64,000 nt of DNA from Saccharothrix syringae (lineage in GTDB: Bacteria > Actinomycetota > Actinomycetes > Mycobacteriales > Pseudonocardiaceae): positions 10,168,001-10,232,000 of the forward strand of contig NZ_CP034550.1 of the NCBI RefSeq assembly GCF_009498035.1, given 5' to 3'. The notes beneath the pieces are model-generated. The model did not search any database and was not told the origin of the DNA. It was given only the letters and a program-made list of their open reading frames with translations. Positions 50,895-61,565 of the stretch are shown here, one piece after another; position 1 is the first letter of the stretch, and the number at the start of each line of letters is the position of its first letter. Position numbers and translations under genes: made by a program.

Positions 50895-51446
50895 TCAGTA
50901 CGGGTACAGGCTGTTGATGTCGTCGATGTCGTGCGTTTGCGGCGTGTTGTAGGACAGGTAGCCCTGGCGCATGATCGAGTTGTAGGTGCCGTCCGTGGCG
51001 TGCGCGAGGCCGAGGCCGTGGCCGAATTCGTGGGCGGCGACCTTCTGCCGGATGAAGTCCGTTTCCGAGCCCAGCGTGTTGGTGTTCAGCTGGAGGTCCG
51101 CCCAGCGGTAGACGCAGCCCGAGCCGAAGCACGGGTGCATGGTGGTCAGGCCCCACCAGGTGGTGTTGTACGCGTAGCCGTAGTAGTCCTCCTCCGAGAC
51201 GGAGAAGTCCTCCTGGGTGACCCACACCCGGGTGGGGGTGCTGTGCCAGGACGAGGCGGCGGCGTGCTGCTGGGGCTGGTAGGAACCGGAGACGGTGTAG
51301 CCGATGTAGAGCCAGTTGCCGGGGGTGTGCGGGAAGCTGCCACCCAGGAAGTGCGCGTTGGCCGTGGCGGGTCCGAGCAGCATCGCGGTGACCGCGACGA
51401 GTGCGGTGACGGCTGCGGCCCGCCTCGCACCTCTGATCGTCGACAT
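50895..51446 (-). CDS. Secreted matrixin-type metalloprotease
   Basis: 183 residues. Signal peptide of about 31 residues (RGARRAAAVTALVAVTAMLL, ATANA). The zinc site is HEFGHGLGLAH (139-149), the full HExxHxxGxxH of metzincins, followed by SIMRQGYL as the Met-turn. The domain is the size of a bare matrixin catalytic unit with no pro-domain or cysteine switch, so its activity must be controlled otherwise, perhaps by the cotranscribed secreted protein. It would act outside the cell on proteins. Confidence 0.88.
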   Translation of the reverse strand: MSTIRGARRAAAVTALVAVTAMLLGPATANAHFLGGSFPHTPGNWLYIGYTVSGSYQPQQHAAASSWHSTPTRVWVTQEDFSVSEEDYYGYAYNTTWWGLTTMHPCFGSGCVYRWADLQLNTNTLGSETDFIRQKVAAHEFGHGLGLAHATDGTYNSIMRQGYLSYNTPQTHDIDDINSLYPY

Positions 51447-51665
51447 ACGTTGCTCCCTCTGCGGTCTGGCACGGTGAATTCGCCGTGCGCAGTGGGTAGG
51501 GAGCGGGGCCGGGACGGCAGATGCGCCCCAAACCGGTGTTCACCCGGTTGGGCGCGGCACATTCCGCGTGCCCGGGAATGGGCGTCGTGGAATTCCTGCC
51601 GCGTTCGGGTGGTACCCGCCGTAGGCCGCATTCCGGCGGACCGGGGAAGCCCTTCCGGCGCGATG

Positions 51666-51757
51666 CGCCGGCTCACCGGTTCGGGAGGGCCGCGGGCGCC
51701 GGCTCACCGGATCAGGAGGGCCGCGGGCGCCGCCTCACCGGATCAGGAGGGCTGCTG
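51666..51757. repeat. Three 31-bp tandem units at the 3' end of the carboxypeptidase gene
   Basis: The core CTCACCGGATCAGGAGGGC recurs every 31 bp, three times; the copy nearest the gene contains its stop codon, so the array appears to have grown out of the coding end. The two outer copies are noncoding. The rest of the 51447-51665 spacer has several CATTCC/GGAATG motifs but no gene. Confidence 0.8.
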
Positions 51758-53044
51758 GTTCGCGGCCCGGCGGGCCCGCGCCGCCTTGGCGCGCCGGGTC
51801 CGCAGGTACATGGCCAGCGCCGCCAGCAGGCCCAGGCCGGCGACCGCGGTGACGGGCGCGCCCACCGTGCCGAACGCCTTGTGCATCGCCGTGTTCTGCG
51901 GGTCCTCGCTGGAGTTGGCCACCTGGCCCACCGCGGTGGACGTGCTGGTCGGCCGGGGTTCGGTGGTCTTCTTCTGCACCTGCCGCGCGCCCTCCACCAG
52001 GCGCCCGACCGGGTTCGCGATCGCCGACGCGGGCAGCGCGAAGCCGTAGTCCAGCAGCCGGGCCGCCTGGTCGGTCATCCGCACCGGCGCCTGCTGCCCG
52101 CGCAGCAGCACCACGACCAGCCGCCTGCCGTCGCGCTCGGCGGCGCCGACGTAGGTGTGCTGCGCGTCGTCGGTGAACCCGGACTTGCCGCCCAGCGCGC
52201 CCTCGTACGAGGTCAGCAGCCGGTTGTCGTTGACCACCGGCACGGTCCCGGCGCCGCCGGGGGCCGGGAAGTCGATCCGCTGGGTCTGCACGGCCTTGAC
52301 GAAGTCCGGGTACTTCATCGCCTCGCGGAAGATCAGCGCCACGTCGTAGGCCGACGTCGAGGTGCCCGGCCCGTCCAGGCCGGAGGGGGTGACCGCCCGG
52401 GTGTCCAGCGCGCCCAGCTCGGCGGCCAGCGCGTTCATCTTCCGGATGGCCGAGGGGATGCCGCCCAGCCGGCGCGCGAGCGCGTGGGCGACGTCGTTGC
52501 CCGAGGCCATCACCAGCGCCTGGAGCAGCTGCTCCACGGTGTAGGTGTCCCCGGCGCGCAGGCCGACGCAGGTGCACTCCTGCTCGACGTCGTCGGGCGT
52601 GGCGACCACGGTCGAGTCGGGCGCCAGCTCCTTGGCGACCACCGTCGCGAGCAGCACCTTGATCACCGAGGCGGGCCGCTGCCGCCCGTGCGGGTCCAGG
52701 CCGGCCAGCACCGCGCCGCTGCCCAGGTCGGCCAGCAGCCAGCTCGCCGACGAGACGCCGTCGGGCAGCGCGGGCGCGTTCGGCGGCAGCACCAGGCCGC
52801 ACTCGCCCATGCGGTCGCCGCCGACGGGGTTCTCCGGCACCTCCAGCGGCGCCGGCGGGCGCTCGCCGGGCGGGACCTGCTCGGAGGTGTCCACCGCCGG
52901 GGGCGGTGAGACCTTGTTCTCGCAGGTCGGCTGGGCCGCGGTGGCCGGCGCGGCGCCGAGCGCCGCGGTGGCCGTCAACGCGCAGGCAGCCGTGCAGGCG
53001 GCCAGTGCGGAGGCAACGGACCGTCGGAACGCGGAGGGTCGCAC
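51743..53044 (-). CDS. D-alanyl-D-alanine carboxypeptidase (S11)
   Basis: 433 residues from a GTG. It trims the terminal D-Ala of peptidoglycan stem peptides outside the membrane. Signal peptide at 1-37, then the penicillin-binding motifs PASVIK (S126, K129), SGN in VMASGNDVAHAL and KSG in GALGGKSGF. A hydrophobic C-terminal helix (VTAVAGLGLLAALAMYL) followed by RTRRAKAARARR anchors it. It corresponds in order and partner to the Streptomyces SCO4847/SCO4848 pair (recalled, not searched). Confidence 0.92.
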   Translation of the reverse strand: MRPSAFRRSVASALAACTAACALTATAALGAAPATAAQPTCENKVSPPPAVDTSEQVPPGERPPAPLEVPENPVGGDRMGECGLVLPPNAPALPDGVSSASWLLADLGSGAVLAGLDPHGRQRPASVIKVLLATVVAKELAPDSTVVATPDDVEQECTCVGLRAGDTYTVEQLLQALVMASGNDVAHALARRLGGIPSAIRKMNALAAELGALDTRAVTPSGLDGPGTSTSAYDVALIFREAMKYPDFVKAVQTQRIDFPAPGGAGTVPVVNDNRLLTSYEGALGGKSGFTDDAQHTYVGAAERDGRRLVVVLLRGQQAPVRMTDQAARLLDYGFALPASAIANPVGRLVEGARQVQKKTTEPRPTSTSTAVGQVANSSEDPQNTAMHKAFGTVGAPVTAVAGLGLLAALAMYLRTRRAKAARARRAANQQPS

Positions 53045-53050
53045 GCGTCC

Positions 53051-53056
53051 AGGCTA
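53051..53056 (-). promoter_or_regulatory. -10 box for leaderless carboxypeptidase transcript
   Basis: TAGCCT on the minus strand, 6 nt before the GTG at 53044, without a ribosome-binding site. Confidence 0.5.
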
Positions 53057-53092
53057 ACCACCCCGGATGAGTGAGCCGCACCCGCCACGTCC

Positions 53093-53098
53093 GATACT
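53093..53098 (+). promoter_or_regulatory. -10 box for leaderless SCO4848-family transcript
   Basis: GATACT lies 6 nt before the GTG at 53105. It is divergent from, and 36 bp away from, the carboxypeptidase box, so both promoters share a 60-bp spacer. Confidence 0.45.
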
Positions 53099-53104
53099 GC
53101 TCCG

Positions 53105-53329
53105 GTGAAGCTGTCCCGCGGCACGTCCGTCTTCCTGCTTGCCTTCGGGGTGTGGTCCTGGGTGATCTGGCCCACCTTCCTGCGCAACATCTGGAAGGAC
53201 CCCCGCTCGTGGGACGCCGGCCCGACCGCCTTCTTCACCGTCCACCTGCTGCTCGTGGTCGCGTCGCTCACCTCCGGCACGGTCATCGGCGTGCTGGGCG
53301 TGCGCGGCCTGCGAGCCGCGCGCAGGTAG
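53105..53329 (+). CDS. SCO4848-family small membrane protein
   Basis: 74 residues, two membrane helices (SVFLLAFGVWSWVIWPTFL; AFFTVHLLLVVASLTSGTVI) and a short Arg-rich C-terminus. The sequence RNIWKDPRSWDAGPTAFFTVH and position beside the carboxypeptidase fit the SCO4848 family. In Streptomyces this gene holds the phiBT1 attachment site; here it is intact. Function unknown. Confidence 0.8.
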   Translation: MKLSRGTSVFLLAFGVWSWVIWPTFLRNIWKDPRSWDAGPTAFFTVHLLLVVASLTSGTVIGVLGVRGLRAARR

Positions 53330-53358
53330 CCGACACCGACGACCCTGGAGGCCCCGCC

Positions 53359-53706
53359 GTGGAATTCGTGCGCCTGCTGCTGGTGTTCCTGCACCTGCTC
53401 GGCATGGGCATGCTCATCGCCATGTTCTTCGTCCAGCGCCGGGCGGGCGCGGACGCGCCGCTGAACAAGGGCTGGCTGCACGGCAGCGCGCTCCAGCTGC
53501 TCACCGGCGTCGCCCTGGTCGGCCTCGCGCCGCTGACCGACCAGGACTACGACCACGTCAAGATCGGCGTCAAGACGCTGGTCCTGGTCGCGATCGCGGC
53601 CCTGGTGGCGGTGAACCTGAACAAGCCGAAGCCCGCGACGTGGCTCACCCCGGCCCTGGCCGGCCTGGTCGTGCTCAACGTGGGCATCGCGGTCTTCTGG
53701 ACCTGA
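53359..53706 (+). CDS. Four-helix integral membrane protein
   Basis: 115 residues from a GTG preceded by GGAGG; upstream frame extension lacks support. Four hydrophobic helices: VEFVRLLLVFLHLLGMGML, LQLLTGVALVGLA, VLVAIAALVAVNL, TPALAGLVVLNVGIAVFW. No motif recognised. It follows the SCO4848-family gene by 29 bp. Confidence 0.75.
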   Translation: MEFVRLLLVFLHLLGMGMLIAMFFVQRRAGADAPLNKGWLHGSALQLLTGVALVGLAPLTDQDYDHVKIGVKTLVLVAIAALVAVNLNKPKPATWLTPALAGLVVLNVGIAVFWT

Positions 53707-53713
53707 CCCGCGC

Positions 53714-54724
53714 TCAGCGGCGGCGGAACAACGCGCCCAGCAGCAGCCCCGCGCCGACCAGCCCGACCGCGGCGCGGGGGCTGGGCGCCGACCGCACCTC
53801 CACCACCGGCCGGATCACCGCGGGCGGCGGGGGCACCGGCGGGTCCCGGAGCAGGTTCTCCCGGGCGGTGGCCGTCCAGGCGGTGATGAACAGCAGGAAC
53901 TGCGCGACCAGGTTGGCGAAGAACAGCACGCCGATCACCGGGCCGAACACCGCGCCCGAGGGCGAGGCGGTCACGCTGCTCAGGTACAGCGTCCCGGCCT
54001 GCTTGAGCACCTCGAACCCGACCGCGGCGGCGCCCGCGCCCTTGACCGCGCTGCGCCAGCCCACGGGCTTGCGCGGCAGCTTGGCCAGCACCCACAGGAA
54101 CACCAGCCAGTTCGCCACCAGCGCGAGCAGGATCGTGCCGACCTTCAGCAGCGCCTGGGCCCAGCCCACCCCGGCCAGGCCCACCCAGCGCAGCACCAGT
54201 TCGGCGAACCCGCTGCCCAGGGCGGTCAGGCCGAACGAGACCACCAGCGCCAGCCCGAGGCTGACCAGGGACAGCAGGTCCTTGAGGATCGTCTTGAGGA
54301 AGGGCCGGTCCTCCTTGGCGTGGCCCCACTGGGCGGTCAGCGCGTCCCGCAGGTTGCTCATCCAGCCCAGGCCGGAGTAGGCGGCGGTGAGCAGGCCGAG
54401 CACGCCGACCGTGCCCTTGGACTCGATGGCCTGGTCGACGACGTCGTTGATGGTGGCGCCCAGCGCGCCGGGCACGGCCTCGGCGATGCTGGTCTGCATC
54501 TCGTCGAGCAACCCGGGCTCCGAGGCGAGCACGAAGCCGGCGACCGCGAACCCGATCATCAGCATCGGCACCAGCGACAGCACGCTGAAGTACGTCACGG
54601 CCGCCGCGTAGTGCGCCCCGTACTGCTCCGAGTACCGGTCGAAGGCGCGGAACAGGTGGTCGAGCCACGGCTTCTCCCGCCGCAGCCGTTCGACCCGCGA
54701 CCCGCCCCCGGTGCTCTCCGCCAC
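53714..54724 (-). CDS. YihY/BrkB family membrane protein
   Basis: 336 residues from GTG. The N-terminal part LDHLFRAFDRYSEQYGAHYAAAVTYFSVLSLVPM is the YihY hallmark; then GLGWMSNLRDALTAQWG and FGPVIGVLFFANLVAQFLLF. About six helices. Once called ribonuclease BN, the family is now regarded as membrane proteins of unknown role. The Pro/Arg-rich C-terminus is short. A TAGCTT box 6 nt before the GTG suggests leaderless expression. Confidence 0.92.
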   Translation of the reverse strand: MAESTGGGSRVERLRREKPWLDHLFRAFDRYSEQYGAHYAAAVTYFSVLSLVPMLMIGFAVAGFVLASEPGLLDEMQTSIAEAVPGALGATINDVVDQAIESKGTVGVLGLLTAAYSGLGWMSNLRDALTAQWGHAKEDRPFLKTILKDLLSLVSLGLALVVSFGLTALGSGFAELVLRWVGLAGVGWAQALLKVGTILLALVANWLVFLWVLAKLPRKPVGWRSAVKGAGAAAVGFEVLKQAGTLYLSSVTASPSGAVFGPVIGVLFFANLVAQFLLFITAWTATARENLLRDPPVPPPPAVIRPVVEVRSAPSPRAAVGLVGAGLLLGALFRRR

Positions 54725-54730
54725 AGGGAG

Positions 54731-54736
54731 AAGCTA
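54731..54736 (-). promoter_or_regulatory. -10 box for leaderless YihY transcript
   Basis: TAGCTT on the minus strand, 6 nt before the GTG at 54724. Confidence 0.45.
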
Positions 54737-54777
54737 AGGCGCCCGACGATCACCCGCCACTCCGGCGGGTGCGGGTC

Positions 54778-56379
<1,602 letters not shown>

Positions 56380-56498
56380 TCACCCTTTCGGCACTCTTCG
56401 GCACACCCTTCCAGCCGGACCGCCACCCGACCGGCTCAACCCGCACACGGACAGCGCGCAGCGGGCCGAGCACCCCCGGCCCCGCACCCGGCGCCCCG

Positions 56499-59018
56499 CT
56501 ACCGGGCCACGTCCACCCGGCCGTAGGTCGTCGTGCGCTGCCGGGCCGGCCGCCCGGCCAGGGCCGCCGTCGCCTCCAGCTGCCGCACCGTGCGCGCCGA
56601 CCCGTGCTCGGACCCGGCCATGCGGCTGATGGTCTCCTCCATCAGCGTCCCGCCCAGGTCGTTGGCGCCGCCCCGCAGCACCTCGGCGGTGCCCTCGTCG
56701 CCGAGCTTCACCCAGGAGCACTGGACGTTGTCCACCCGCCCGTGCAGCGCGAGCCGGGCGAACGCGTGCACCGCGCGGTTGTCCCGCCGGGAGGGACCGG
56801 GCCGGGCCACGCCCGCCAGGTAGATGGGCGCGTTGCGGTGCACGAACGGCAGGCCGACGAACTCGGTCAGCCCGCCCGTGCGGTCCTGGAGCGCGGCCAG
56901 CACCCGGAAGTGCCCGAGCCAGTGCCCGGGGTGGTCGACGTGCCCGTACATCATCGTGCTGGAGGACCTGATGCCCAGCTCGTGCGCGGTGCCGACCACG
57001 TCGAGCCAGGTCGCGGCGGGCAGCTTGCCCTTGGTCAGCACCCAGCGCACGTCGTCGTCGAGGATCTCGGCGGCCGTGCCGGGGATGGTGTCCAGGCCCG
57101 CGTCGCGCAGCTCGGTCAGCCACTCCCGCACGCTCACGCCCGCCTTGGCCGCCGCGCTGACGACCTCCATCGGGCTGAACGCGTGGACGTGCATGCCGGG
57201 CAGCGCCGCCTTGATCGCCCGGACCACGTCCGCGTAGTAGGTGACCGGCAGCTTCGGGTCGATGCCGCCCTGCATGCAGACCTCGGTGGCGCCCTCGTCC
57301 CACGCCTCGCGGGCCCGCTGCACGACCTCGTCCACGGACAGCCGGAACGCGTCGGCGTCGCGCTCGCGCTGGGCGAAGGCGCAGAACCGGCAGCCGACGT
57401 AGCAGACGTTGGAGAAGTTGATGTTGCGGTTGACCACGTAGGTGACGTCGTCGCCGACGACCGAGGCGCGCAGCTCGTCGGCGAGCCGGGCCATGGTCTC
57501 CAGCACCTCGCCCTCGGCGGTGAGCAGCGCCATCGCGGCGTCGGTGTCGTCGAGGATCTTCTCCGGGGCGTCGGCGGCCAGGCGCAGCGCGCGGGCGGCG
57601 TCCTCGGGGAGCCGCGCGACGGCCTTGGGCACGGTGAGCGCGCTCCAGTCGCCGTAGACGCTGTCGAAGTCGCCGCGCCGGTCGGTGGTGCGGCCCTCGT
57701 GGTCGATGGCGGTGCCCAGGTCGGCCCGCCCGTAGGTGTCGAGCCCGCCGTCCGGCTCCTGCCACTCGCGCCCCACCACCGGCGCGTCCGGCTCGGCCAG
57801 CCCGTCGGGGCGGGCCAGCGCGGCGACGTGCCCGGCCAGGCGGGTGTCGATCCACTGCCCGGCGGGCGCGGTGACGTACCGGGGGTAGACCGCCAGCCGC
57901 TCGCGCAGCTCGTAGCCGGCCGCGCGGGTGTGCTCGGCCAGCGCGTCCACCTGCGGCCACGGCCGCTCGGGGTTGACGTGGTCGGGCGTCACCGGCGACA
58001 CGCCGCCCCAGTCGTCGATGCCGGCGCGCAGCATCAGCCCGAACTCCTCCCCGACCAGGTTCGGCGGCGCCTGCACGCTCGTCGACGGCGGCATGACCAG
58101 CCGGGCGACCGCGATGGTGGCGGCCAGCTCGCGCAGGTCGGCGTCGGGCATGCCGCGCATCGCGGTGTCCGGCTTGGCGCGGAAGTTCTGGATGATCACC
58201 TCCTGCACGTGCCCGTACTGCCGGGCGGCGGCGCGCATCGCCAGCAGCGACTCGGCGCGCTCGGTGAGCGTCTCGCCGATGCCGATCAGGATGCCGGTGG
58301 TGAACGGCACGTTCACCCGGCCCGCGTCGGTGAGCACCCGCAGCCGCACCGCGGGCTCCTTGTCGGGGCTGCCGTGGTGCGGGCCGCCCTTCTCCGCCCA
58401 CAGCCGCTCGGAGGTGGTCTCCAGCATCATCCCCATGCTGGCCGCGACCGGCCGCAGCCGCTGGAACTCCTCCCAGCTCAGCACGCCGGGGTTGAGGTGG
58501 GGCAGCAGCCCGGTCTCCTCCAGCACCGCGATGGCGCTGGCCCGCACGTAGTCCAGGGTGGACGAGTAGCCGCGCGCCTCCAGCCACTCCCGCGCCTGCG
58601 GCCACCGGTCCTCGGGCCGGTCGCCCAGCGTGAACAGGGCTTCCTTGCACCCCTGCGCCGCGGCCCGGCGGGCGATGTCGAGCACCTCGTCGCGCTCCAG
58701 GAACGCGGCGGGCAGCTTGTGCGGGACCGTGGCGAACGTGCAGTAGTGGCAGCGGTCCCGGCACAGGCGGGTCAGCGGGATGAACGCGTTGCGGCTGTAG
58801 GTGACGGTGCCGGGGCGCCCCTCGGCGAGCAGGTGGGCGTCGCGCACCCGGCCCGCCGCGTCGAGCAGGGCGTCCAGGTCGTCGCCGCGGGCGTGCAGCA
58901 GCACGGCGGCCTCGGTGACGTCGAGGACGGCGCCGTCGGCGGCGCGGCGCAGCGCGCGTCGCGTCGCCGACGGGCTCGGCGTCGGCTCGGGCGGGGTGAT
59001 CGAGATGTCCACGGCCAC
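56499..59018 (-). CDS. fbiC: Bifunctional FO synthase (CofG/CofH fusion)
   Basis: 839 residues. Makes the deazaflavin FO, precursor of coenzyme F420, from tyrosine and a ribityl uracil. Two radical-SAM halves: the CofG half with CRDRCHYC (C86, C90, C93) and the CofH half with CYVGCRFC (C539, C543, C546). [16 protein letters not shown] and [11 protein letters not shown] are typical. Its presence implies F420-dependent chemistry. GTG start at 59018 with a TAAGGT box 7 nt upstream. The 350-bp stretch between this gene and 56144 shows no gene. Confidence 0.95.
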   Translation of the reverse strand: MAVDISITPPEPTPSPSATRRALRRAADGAVLDVTEAAVLLHARGDDLDALLDAAGRVRDAHLLAEGRPGTVTYSRNAFIPLTRLCRDRCHYCTFATVPHKLPAAFLERDEVLDIARRAAAQGCKEALFTLGDRPEDRWPQAREWLEARGYSSTLDYVRASAIAVLEETGLLPHLNPGVLSWEEFQRLRPVAASMGMMLETTSERLWAEKGGPHHGSPDKEPAVRLRVLTDAGRVNVPFTTGILIGIGETLTERAESLLAMRAAARQYGHVQEVIIQNFRAKPDTAMRGMPDADLRELAATIAVARLVMPPSTSVQAPPNLVGEEFGLMLRAGIDDWGGVSPVTPDHVNPERPWPQVDALAEHTRAAGYELRERLAVYPRYVTAPAGQWIDTRLAGHVAALARPDGLAEPDAPVVGREWQEPDGGLDTYGRADLGTAIDHEGRTTDRRGDFDSVYGDWSALTVPKAVARLPEDAARALRLAADAPEKILDDTDAAMALLTAEGEVLETMARLADELRASVVGDDVTYVVNRNINFSNVCYVGCRFCAFAQRERDADAFRLSVDEVVQRAREAWDEGATEVCMQGGIDPKLPVTYYADVVRAIKAALPGMHVHAFSPMEVVSAAAKAGVSVREWLTELRDAGLDTIPGTAAEILDDDVRWVLTKGKLPAATWLDVVGTAHELGIRSSSTMMYGHVDHPGHWLGHFRVLAALQDRTGGLTEFVGLPFVHRNAPIYLAGVARPGPSRRDNRAVHAFARLALHGRVDNVQCSWVKLGDEGTAEVLRGGANDLGGTLMEETISRMAGSEHGSARTVRQLEATAALAGRPARQRTTTYGRVDVAR

Positions 59019-59025
59019 GTCAACG

Positions 59026-59031
59026 ACCTTA
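59026..59031 (-). promoter_or_regulatory. -10 box for leaderless fbiC transcript
   Basis: TAAGGT on the minus strand, 7 nt before the GTG at 59018; no ribosome-binding site between them. Confidence 0.5.
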
Positions 59032-59078
59032 GGCCGCCCGAATTCCCGATCGGTGGCGGAGTGATCTCCGGCACGGGG

Positions 59079-60758
59079 TCAGCGCACCGGGCTGCGCCCC
59101 GCGATGACCAGTTCGGTGTTGCGGTCGGTGACCGCGCCGACGGCGGCCGGCTTGGCGTGCGGGTCGTTGAACGCGAACTCGCGCGCCAGCGACGCCAGGC
59201 CCGCCGGCGTGGTGTCGCCGTAGTCGGCTCGGTAGGGCGCGTCCGCCTCCACCAGGGTCGTGAACAGGGACAACGTGCCGTCGCCGTTGTCGACCAGCTC
59301 GATGATCCGGGCGTGCTGCGGGTGGTCGACGTGGGCGGCGGTGTTGATCTCCCAGAACGCGCGGTCGCCGGTGCCGTGCGGCACGATCCGGTTCTCGTGG
59401 GTGTGGCCGTTGACCCAGGCGACCACGTTCGGGAACCGCCCGATCAGGTCGACCAGCGCCGCGCCGTCCAGGCGCGGGTCGAGCGGCCGGCGGCGGTCCG
59501 GCAGCGGGTTGGTCATGGTCCAGCTGCTGTGGTGGCTGAACAGGACGAACAGCTCGTCGGTGACGTCCTGGCGGTGCGGGAAGCCGAACGCGTCGTAGTA
59601 GCGGGAGCTGTTGCGCTTGAGGACCCGCTCCAGCCACAGGTACTGGTGCAGCCCGATGGAGCCCTCGGCGAGGCCCGCGGTGGTCGTGGTGTCCAGGCTG
59701 ACGCCGGTGACGCCGGGCGCGATGCGGAAGGTGTAGAAGACGTCCACGCCGTCGGCGTTGTCCTGGGTGAAGCCGTGGCCGTGGGGCCCGGGGCCGGTGT
59801 GGCGGGGGTCGAGGTGGGCCCGGACGAACTCGGCGGTGGTGAACGGCCTGCGGCGCGCGTCCGGGGTGACGGTGCGGACGGGGCCGGCGGTCGCCAGCGC
59901 GGCCAGCGCGTCCGGGAGGGCGGCCGGGTCGGTGAAGGCCCGGGCGACGCGGGCGGCGGTGGAGGGGTCGAAGCCCACGACCTTGCGGTCGGAGGTGTAG
60001 AGGGCGTCGAGGAAGCCGTCCGGCAGGGTGCCGACCACGCTGTCGTCGTGGTTGCCGAACGTGCAGTACCACGGGATGCGCAGGCCGGGGCTGTCGAACG
60101 GCCGGATCGCCGCGTCGAGCAGGCCGGGCACGGTCGGGAACCCCTTGGCCTTGTAGTCGTCGACGGCGGTGGAGTGCGGGTTCCAGTAGGCGGTGACGCC
60201 GGAGTCCTGCACCCCCTCGTACCGGGTGGGGTCGCCGGTGTTGGCGGTGATCCGGCCGCCGTTGAGCACGGTGAGGAACCAGTCCAGCTCGACCAGCTCG
60301 TGGTTGTCGGTGTTGTCGCCGGTGGTGACCACGAAGTCGATCGGCCGCCCGGTGAACGGCCCGGTGCGCACGTCGTCAACCCTCCGCACGAGGGCGGCGG
60401 ACGTGTGCTGGGCGAGCGTCTCGTGGGCCCGGAACGCCCCGGCGCCCAGCAGCGGGTGGGTGTACTCGAAGCGGGCGGGGCTCTGCGCGTCCACCACGTG
60501 CATGTCGGTGAACTGGGCGAAGCAGGCGAGCGGGACCCGGCGGTCGGCGCGCCCGGCACCGGGCGGCGCGAGGTCGGACCGCACCACCACGGGCCACCCG
60601 GGCCCGGCCTGGAGCCTGCGGTACCCCGTGGTGCCGACGGGCGCCGCGGCCACGTCGAGCGTCGTCCCGGTGGTCGCGGCCCACGCCGGCCCACCCCACA
60701 GCAGGACCGCGCCCGCCGCCCCCGTCGCCTGCAAGAACCGCCGCCGGTTGACCGCCAT
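59079..60758 (-). CDS. Tat-exported metallophosphoesterase (TIGR03767-like)
   Basis: 559 residues from the ATG at 60758 behind GGGGAG. A twin-arginine signal (NRRRFLQATGAAGAVLLW) directs folded export. The calcineurin-type metal site is shown by FTDMHVVDAQ (DxH), TGDNTDNHE (GDxxD), FGNHDDS (GNHD), HHSSWTM and NGHTHEN (GHTH). Length and motif order fit the TIGR03767 group of actinobacterial exported phosphoesterases. The substrate is unknown. It is separated by 61 bp from fbiC. Confidence 0.9.
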   Translation of the reverse strand: MAVNRRRFLQATGAAGAVLLWGGPAWAATTGTTLDVAAAPVGTTGYRRLQAGPGWPVVVRSDLAPPGAGRADRRVPLACFAQFTDMHVVDAQSPARFEYTHPLLGAGAFRAHETLAQHTSAALVRRVDDVRTGPFTGRPIDFVVTTGDNTDNHELVELDWFLTVLNGGRITANTGDPTRYEGVQDSGVTAYWNPHSTAVDDYKAKGFPTVPGLLDAAIRPFDSPGLRIPWYCTFGNHDDSVVGTLPDGFLDALYTSDRKVVGFDPSTAARVARAFTDPAALPDALAALATAGPVRTVTPDARRRPFTTAEFVRAHLDPRHTGPGPHGHGFTQDNADGVDVFYTFRIAPGVTGVSLDTTTTAGLAEGSIGLHQYLWLERVLKRNSSRYYDAFGFPHRQDVTDELFVLFSHHSSWTMTNPLPDRRRPLDPRLDGAALVDLIGRFPNVVAWVNGHTHENRIVPHGTGDRAFWEINTAAHVDHPQHARIIELVDNGDGTLSLFTTLVEADAPYRADYGDTTPAGLASLAREFAFNDPHAKPAAVGAVTDRNTELVIAGRSPVR

Positions 60759-61387
60759 CGACCGCTCCCCACGTCCCGGTTGTCGTGAAAACTTCTCACG
60801 AACCGGTGGGGCGGTCACGAACTCGCGGTGAAGTGCGGCCGAACGAGCGACGGCGATCGTCGGGTGAACCGGTTCCGTGCCCGGTCGGTCCTGCGGCTTG
60901 CCGCCCGACGGGTCGCCCTCGTCGACCGTTCCGGCGCCGGGGGCGTCTCATCCCCGCCTTGCTCCGCTCCCCCGTCCCCGGCGGGACCGCGCCGAAGCGG
61001 CCCGGTGTGGTGCCGCGGGAACGCGGCCTTCGCGACGGCGGCAGCCGCCACCGCGCAGACGGTGGTGATCTCGCCGACCACCAGAGGTGCCTCCCGCCTC
61101 CAGCCGGTCGACCGGTGGGCATGCCTCGGCTCGACCGGCGCGTGACTGGTTGCGAACCGAGGTCGGCCCCGTGCCACCCCCGCGGCACGATTGGAACTTC
61201 ACTCAGTCGTGTGAGCCCGGGACGGCGGCCCGCTGCTCCTCGCGAGTCCTTGCCCCACACCCCACCCGACAGGAGGCCGAGCTTCGCGGGCCGACCACGA
61301 AACTCCCGCGCGAAGCACCGGATCAACCACCGGCGGTGACGCCGAAGGGCCCCGCACCAGGCCCGCCGGACGCGACCGGCACGGAGG
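60759..61387. other. Gene-free spacer
   Basis: About 630 bp. Short frames exist in several readings but none has a ribosome-binding site, known motif or consistent codon bias. It separates the phosphoesterase gene from the exonuclease remnant. No strong hairpin was seen. Confidence 0.5.
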
Positions 61388-61519
61388 TCAGTCGAAGGTC
61401 ACCGTGACGGGCGCGTGGTCCGACCACCGCTCCCCGTAGGTCGCCGCCCGCTCCACCACCGCCGACCTGGCCCGGACGGCCAGCCCCTCCGTCGCCACCT
61501 GGTAGTCGATCCGCCAGCG
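61388..61519 (-). pseudogene. xth: C-terminal remnant of exodeoxyribonuclease III, cut by an integrated element
   Basis: The last 43 or so codons read WRIDYQVATEGLAVRARSAV, VERAATYGERWSDHAPVTV and TFD before the stop, matching the C-terminus of exodeoxyribonuclease III with its catalytic SDHAPV. Upstream of the Trp at about 61516 the homology ends abruptly in unrelated residues (SVCETYVI). The first 200 or more residues of the enzyme are absent from this window. The serine recombinase begins 47 bp away on the other strand, so the gene was probably split by site-specific integration. Confidence 0.8.
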
Positions 61520-61565
61520 GATGACGTAGGTTTCACAAACGCTGGTGGGTCCTTGACCAGGAGAG
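61517..61565. other. Candidate attachment-site junction (attL or attR)
   Basis: This is the point where exonuclease homology ends and foreign sequence begins, immediately before the recombinase gene, the usual place of an att site. The exact crossover dinucleotide cannot be fixed without the uninterrupted gene. AGGAGAG at 61558-61564 is the recombinase ribosome-binding site. Confidence 0.5.

Noticed and set aside
53105..53329. Interrupted phiBT1-type attachment site in the SCO4848-family gene
   Set aside because: The gene is full length and in frame; the integration seen in this window is at xth, 8 kb away.
56604..60788. A + strand frame of 1,394 codons opposite fbiC and the phosphoesterase
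   Set aside because: Antisense of two well-conserved genes; Val/Gly/Arg/His-rich with no recognisable domain.
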